A DNA stretch of 64,000 bases from Balaenoptera acutorostrata (Eukaryota > Chordata > Mammalia > Artiodactyla > Balaenopteridae), in contig NW_026645858.1 of NCBI RefSeq assembly GCF_949987535.1, forward strand, positions 1-64,000, written 5' to 3'. Position numbers and translations under genes: made by a program. The notes beneath the pieces were generated by a model. The model ran no database searches and was not told the origin of the DNA. It was given only the letters and a program-made list of their open reading frames with translations. This document shows positions 59,098 through 64,000 of the stretch, piece by piece. Each line of letters opens with the position of its first letter. The first letter of the stretch is position 1.

Positions 59098-59800
59098 TAT
59101 TTTTTAAATACATCTTTACTGGAGTATAATTGCTTCACAATGCTGTGTTAGTTTCTGTTGTACAGCAAAGTGAATCAGCCATATGCATACATATGTCCCC
59201 ATATCCCCTCCCTCTTGAGCCTCCCTCCCATCCTCCCTATCCCACCCCTCTAGGTCATCGCAGAGCACCGAGCTGATCTCCCTGTGCTATGCTGCTGCTT
59301 CCCACTAGCTATCTATTTTAGATTTGGTAGTGTATATATGTCAATGCTACTCTCACTTCATCCCAGCTAACCCTTCCCCCTCCCTGTGTCCTCAAGTCCA
59401 TTCTCTATGTCTGTGACTTTATTCCTGCCCTGCCACTAGGTTCATCGGTACCATTTTTTTAGATTCCATATATATGAGTTAGCATATGGTATTTATTTTT
59501 CTCTTTCTGACTTAACTTCACTCTGTATGACAGACTCTAGGTCCATCCACTTCACTACAAATAACTCAGTTTCGTTTCTTTTTATGGCTGAGTAATATTG
59601 CATTGTGTATATGTGCCACATCTTCTTTATCCATTCATCTGTCGATGGACACTTAGGTTGCTTCCATGTCCTGGCTATTGTAAATAGTGCTGCAATGAAC
59701 ATTGGGGTACATGACTCTTTTTGAATTATGGTTTTCTCAGGGTATGTGCCCAGTAGTGGGATTGCTGGGTCATATGATAGTTCTATTTTTAGTTTTTTTA
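59098..59800 (-). mobile_element. 5'-truncated L1 LINE (copy 4), antisense
   Basis: From a T-rich start near 59098 the plus strand gives the complement of the long-type L1 3' UTR (about 59106-59460, with a C-run cluster at 59221-59251 complementary to the G-run cluster). The ORF2 C-terminus follows: a minus-strand frame of about 108 codons at 59493-59819 encodes words such as [33 protein letters not shown] and YSAIKRNE. L1 similarity stops near 59800. I see no convincing target duplication. Confidence 0.93.
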
Positions 59801-60770
59801 TGAAAAGCATTACTGTCACTTTGTGCTGATTCTTTTAGAATCACAACTGTCATAAAGTTGGGACTTTGAACAGTCATGAAAAGAGAAACTTTCAAAAAGG
59901 CACATGTGTCAACTTAGTACTTCTTATGCCCCTTCTTTTTCACTCTGAGGAAATTGATAGTAAAATTGTAATTAATGGGGAGAAGGTTGCTCAGTTGAAA
60001 TGTGTAAGAACAATTGCTTATCTGCAGGATGCAAATCCAAGTTTAAGAGGCACCACCAAATTCTAATTGTCTGCCAGCAGAAATACTTCAGACAATCTCT
60101 GCCTAATGAAGAAGGAAAATAAAATATCCCATGAATTCATCTATTGATGAAGAAAGGAATATGAATCATAATGACTACCAGAAGGGAAAAAATTCTTTGG
60201 GTTTTTATAAAAGGCCTTGTTTTTAAAGGTATGTAAAAGCTAGCACCTTTGAATAAGTTTTCTACTTAGAACTCAGTGAAATCTCCAGAAAATGAGAAGT
60301 AAAATCACCTTAACTAATTTCACAATGTTTGGCCTTTTCAAGGAACTTACTATAGTGTACCAACAGAGTGCAGCCGATCCATTAACATTTTCTCTGAAAA
60401 GCACTATCATCTTTTTCCAGAAACCTGTGAAGCTTAGATTTGTCTAAATCTTATTTGCCAGTTACACACTTCAAATATTTGTATAGTCCTGAAAATAGAG
60501 ATGGTCATTACATTTGATATCTTTTTCATATATGTTGACTATTAGCAAATTTTAAAAATTTCATCCAATCCATTTCTCAAAACTCATCTCCAATGTGGAA
60601 CAACTTCTTGCCACCAATTTGCTCATGTCTATTTTTCCTCAAATTCTAAGTTAGAATCTTAAAGAGTTACCCTTTCCAAGAGATTTCTCATTACCACTTT
60701 GATTCATAATTACTTCGTTTGTAAGAAGTTAATCTGTGCTAGAGTTATGCTTCTTTAAATGTTGTTCTTC
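59801..60770. other. Unassigned AT-rich sequence
   Basis: No gene or repeat recognised. Confidence 0.45.
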
Positions 60771-60774
60771 GTTT

Positions 60775-61600
60775 TTATGTTCCTTTTTTAAAATACACTT
60801 TTTATATTAGAATAGTTTTAGATTTGCAGAAAAGTTCAAGAAAGTAGAGTGCTCAAATACTACCCTCCTGTTTTCCCCTATAGTTAGCATCTTACGTAAG
60901 TACAGTGCATTGATCAAAATTAATGAGCTAATATATAGTATTATTATTAACTAAACTCCATACTTTATTCATATTTTCTTCCTTTTACCTAATGTCCTTT
61001 ATCCAGGATACCAGATTGCACATGGTCATCCTGTCTCCTTAAGCTCCTCTAAACTGTAACAATTTCTCAGATTTGCCTTGTTTTTCATGACCTTGTCAAT
61101 TTTGAGAAGTATTAATTACATATTTTTCAGAATATCCCTCAACTGGGTACTATCTGATGTTTTTCTCATGATTAGACTGGGGCTATGGGTTTTGGGGAGA
61201 AAGGCCACAGAGACAAAGGGCCATTCCCATCACATCATGACAAAGGTGCATGCCACCAATGTGATATTTTACTGTTGATGCTGATACGGATCACCTGGCT
61301 AAGGTAGTGTTTGTCAGGTGACTCCACTGTAAAGTCACTCTCCCCCTCCCGCTTTCCACACTGTACTCTTGAGGAGGAAATCACTAGGTACGGCCCACAC
61401 TCAAGGAATAGGAAGTTACGCTCTATCTCCTTGAGGGTGTACTATCTACATGATTATTTGAAATTCATCTATGCTAAAGATTTGTCTGTTCTCCTCATTA
61501 ATTTATTTATGAAAATATTCTTCATGATACTATAGTGGTGGATCCTTGACACTATGAATTTGTGCTGTAAAGTTTTATGTATTTTCACAAAGAGTGAATC
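60775..61600. repeat. Ancient LINE (L1M-type) remnant
   Basis: Recognisable order of an old L1M-type 3' region: 'aatagttttagatttgcaga' at about 60811-60830, 'ctcctgttttcccctatagt' at about 60865-60884, 'attattattaactaaactcc' at about 60940-60959, 'tcatgaccttgtcaattttg' at about 61086-61105, 'ttctcatgattagactgggg' at about 61163-61182, 'aaggtagtgtttgtcaggtg' at about 61301-61320, and 'ctccactgtaaagtcactct' at about 61322-61341. Orientation and subfamily not settled. Confidence 0.55.
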
Positions 61601-61604
61601 CTAA

Positions 61605-62294
61605 TGTGTGCAATTAAAAAAAATCATTTAGGAGGCCAGAGGATACTAGGATGGAATAAATACTGTGATATCAAAACACTATACATATATACTGGAATTA
61701 AGCAATTAAGTAAGTGGATGGCTGATGGTGGGAGCGAGGTTTCTCACTGTTGGAGCAGGAGGTTACAAACAAACAAGGGGAGAGGGCTAGAACTTCTGAA
61801 TCAGAGTTGGAAACAGTATGAACTTGTGTTTAGCTTAATACAGATACAGACAGATACATATAGAAATATGTATAGACATGTCAGTATACATGGGTTAGTA
61901 TACACACAGATATTTATTTCTTGCTTTGTCTGCTGAGAAGGGCAATGGCAATGACACCTGTCACAGCTACTACCCAGATCTTGGTTTTAATACCACTCTA
62001 CAATAAAAGAACCAGGGCTCCTAGAAGAAAGGGATGATTTTAACACTGGGGCAGGAGATGAACCTGACATGAACCTGGGGCACCTTATAATGCCAGACAG
62101 TAAGGAAGCGCTCAAAACAAAATCACAAAAAAGGAGAGTGTGTCAAAGACGGGGCTGATCACATAGGACCCTACTGAAAGAGCTCCCAATGGCTAAAGCT
62201 GAAAAATACAGGCAAAATGATAATATGATTATGAGTTTCTTTGTTAAACGCAATTTGATTAACACGTCATTCTGAAAAAACCACACTGTTTCTT
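61605..62294. other. Unassigned sequence
   Basis: Includes ataca/agata-rich text near 61835-61910. No gene or family recognised. Confidence 0.45.
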
Positions 62295-62297
62295 TCT

Positions 62298-62520
62298 CCA
62301 TTTAGGATAAGGGTTATAAGCAAATATTCTGGAATCAGACTGACCAAGTTTAAATTATAGCTTCAGTTCTTATATATTACCCTGGTCAAGTTGCTTAAGC
62401 TATCTGTATTTCAATTTTCTTATCAAAATATTGGATAATGAGAAAATATATGAAATCCTAGACTATAGTGCTGGGCACATGGTAAGCACTCAGTGCATAT
62501 GAGCTATTGTTAAAAATTTG
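62298..62520 (+). repeat. MIR SINE remnant
   Basis: Sense MIR order: 'tctggaatcagactgaccaa' at about 62329-62348, 'ttaccctggtcaagttgctt' at about 62377-62396, 'aagctatctgtatttcaatt', then 'agtgctgggcacatggtaag' at about 62468-62487. Confidence 0.8.
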
Positions 62521-62524
62521 TCCG

Positions 62525-63795
62525 CAGTACACACTCAGTAAAATTAGCTCTTTTCATTGCCTAAATGACAAGTTATTCCTTGATAATTTTAGGAGCAATA
62601 TTTTCAAAGTGTACAGAGCTTATTGTAGAGATGCCAAATTAATTTGCTAAAATTCATTTATACCTATAAAATGCCATATTTCAATATTTACAATTCCCAC
62701 TAATAGATTTCTAGATAAGTTCTGAAATAGTTGCCATGACTTGCTTTGATTTTTACAATGATTAAATTGCATATTTGGTTTTAATATAGTTGCTTATTCT
62801 CAATATAACAATGTAGCTTTGGGCTATGATTACCTAATGTCACAATTGTCCAATTCTGTTATTTTTGTGAAAATTTCAGTTAGAATGTTTGTTTGATGTC
62901 CGGTAGATAAAATCATTGAAAACTGACTGAAAAGTAAAGCTACAAACCAGAAATCAGTTGTGTTAAACTTGGATGAACCCAGACTTTGTCAGACATTCTA
63001 AAATAGCCAATAATGCCACTAAGTGAGAGGACCAAGGAGTGGCTGGTGGAAGAAGGCATCGTGGGCTGCGGCACTGGCCCCATCAGGGTACAAAGTAACC
63101 GCCCAAGCTCGAGACCTGTCCTCCCATTGCTTAATATGAAGAACAATATTTTTTTCAAAAACTTATAGGAAGTGTTAAACAAATTTTATTGAAATAATAC
63201 CCTCTTTTATTCCATTCAAAATCAGATTGCCATCCCTAAATCCCTACTGTAAAGAACTTCTAGAAACATCCCTGCATCTATACACAAGGTTTGACTACAA
63301 CAGTCATAAACTCATTACTGTGAACAAAGATATTTATCTATTTAATCCAAATGTTGAGTCAATATCACGTTGCTTTGAATACTACATCAGTCAACCCCCC
63401 ACTGAGTTCTTCCTCTTTCCTTTTCTAGGGAAAAACTCCTGCCTTTAAATTCATTTGAGGCTGTATTTTGGCTTTGTGTGTGCCTCCTTGGAGCTGGAGA
63501 ACAGAAAAATTACCATTCGATGCCCTTAGCTCTGACAGGATCCCCAGAACTGGGGAAGCCATCTGATGGTCTGCTGATATATGAATATCCCAGAGTGAAA
63601 CCAAATCCTCACTGTGGATGAAGAAGTGTCACACAGGGGCATTGTGGATTATAACCACCTTTCAGTGATAATTAGAAAATCTACTGTTTCTGTCACTGAC
63701 TCCTCCGAGGAACTTAGTGATGCCTTAGGCTCTAAGCTGGCTTTAATTCAGGCGATCTGAATAAAATGTTGCATTCTTGACTTACTGCATAAAAC
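62525..63795. other. Unassigned sequence
   Basis: A locally GC-richer block lies at 63.00-63.13 kb with an 80-codon minus-strand frame (62940-63182) of no known similarity. Nothing else recognised. Confidence 0.45.
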
Positions 63796-63799
63796 TATC

Positions 63800-63945
63800 C
63801 TTTGTCTTAATCCATTGGTTGATCTCATGTAAACTGGACTTGCCCCTTACCAACCTGAAAGCTCAATGAGGTTGATAACCCCATGTGTCCTAAAATTTAA
63901 CATAATGCCTACTATACGCTACATGTTTAATAAGTGTATGTTGAA
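63800..63945 (+). repeat. L2 LINE 3' end
   Basis: Sense L2 end: 'aacctgaaagctcaatgagg' at 63852-63871, 'aacataatgcctactatacg' at about 63899-63918, 'ttaataagtgtatgttgaaa' at about 63928-63947. Confidence 0.6.
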
Positions 63946-64000
63946 AGTACATAATCTCTTCAGTCATAGCTTGTGCTAAAGATTCAAAGTTGAACTTCTC

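Overview
This 64-kb window is AT-rich, gene-poor nuclear DNA from a placental mammal, very probably a cetacean (whale or dolphin). The main clue is four tRNA-derived SINEs of the CHR type typical of cetaceans and their relatives, at about 4.76, 6.77, 8.60 and 52.3 kb. They have polymerase III A and B boxes, and three have clear target-site duplications. The L1 lineages present fit the same group. I see no primate Alu, rodent B1/B2, carnivore SINE, or ruminant BovB/Bov-tA sequence. The species call is an inference. I found no convincing host protein-coding exon, rRNA, tRNA gene, CpG island or CRISPR array. The window reads as intergenic or deep intronic DNA.

Layout. 0-4.7 kb: an old L1 fragment, then MIR and L2 remnants. 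4.7-12 kb: three CHR SINEs, a possible ancient LTR, and a degenerate MaLR element whose left LTR was split by a SINE, followed by a MER5A-like DNA transposon and a MIR. 12-20 kb: mostly unrecognised sequence with a long GA tract, a fossil repeat and a short L1 3' end carrying an internal inversion. 20.1-26.0 kb: a full-length but dead L1 between perfect 16-bp duplications. 26-30.5 kb: almost featureless. 30.5-36.3 kb: a second, near-full-length dead L1 in the same orientation between 12-bp duplications. 36-51 kb: an old L1 fragment, a MER58-like element, an antisense MLT1-type LTR, scattered L2 and microsatellites. 51.3-52.6 kb: a MIR, a 61-bp minisatellite of five copies, and a CHR SINE. 52.6-64 kb: a truncated older L1, a long L2 remnant, a truncated antisense L1, an L1M-like fossil, a MIR and an L2 tail.

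How it fits together: the history is layered retrotransposition. L2, MIR and MaLR insertions form the oldest layer, then old L1s and DNA transposons, then lineage-specific L1s and CHR SINEs, which probably used L1 machinery. Both long L1s have shattered ORFs. Copy 1 also has a mutated reverse-transcriptase catalytic motif. I did not find an undescribed biological system. The items most worth checking are the two L1 copies with different 5' and 3' UTRs but shared coding modules, the inverted L1 end without a poly(A) tail, the 61-bp minisatellite, the nested SINE-in-LTR structure, and the recurrent G-quadruplex motifs in L1 3' UTRs.
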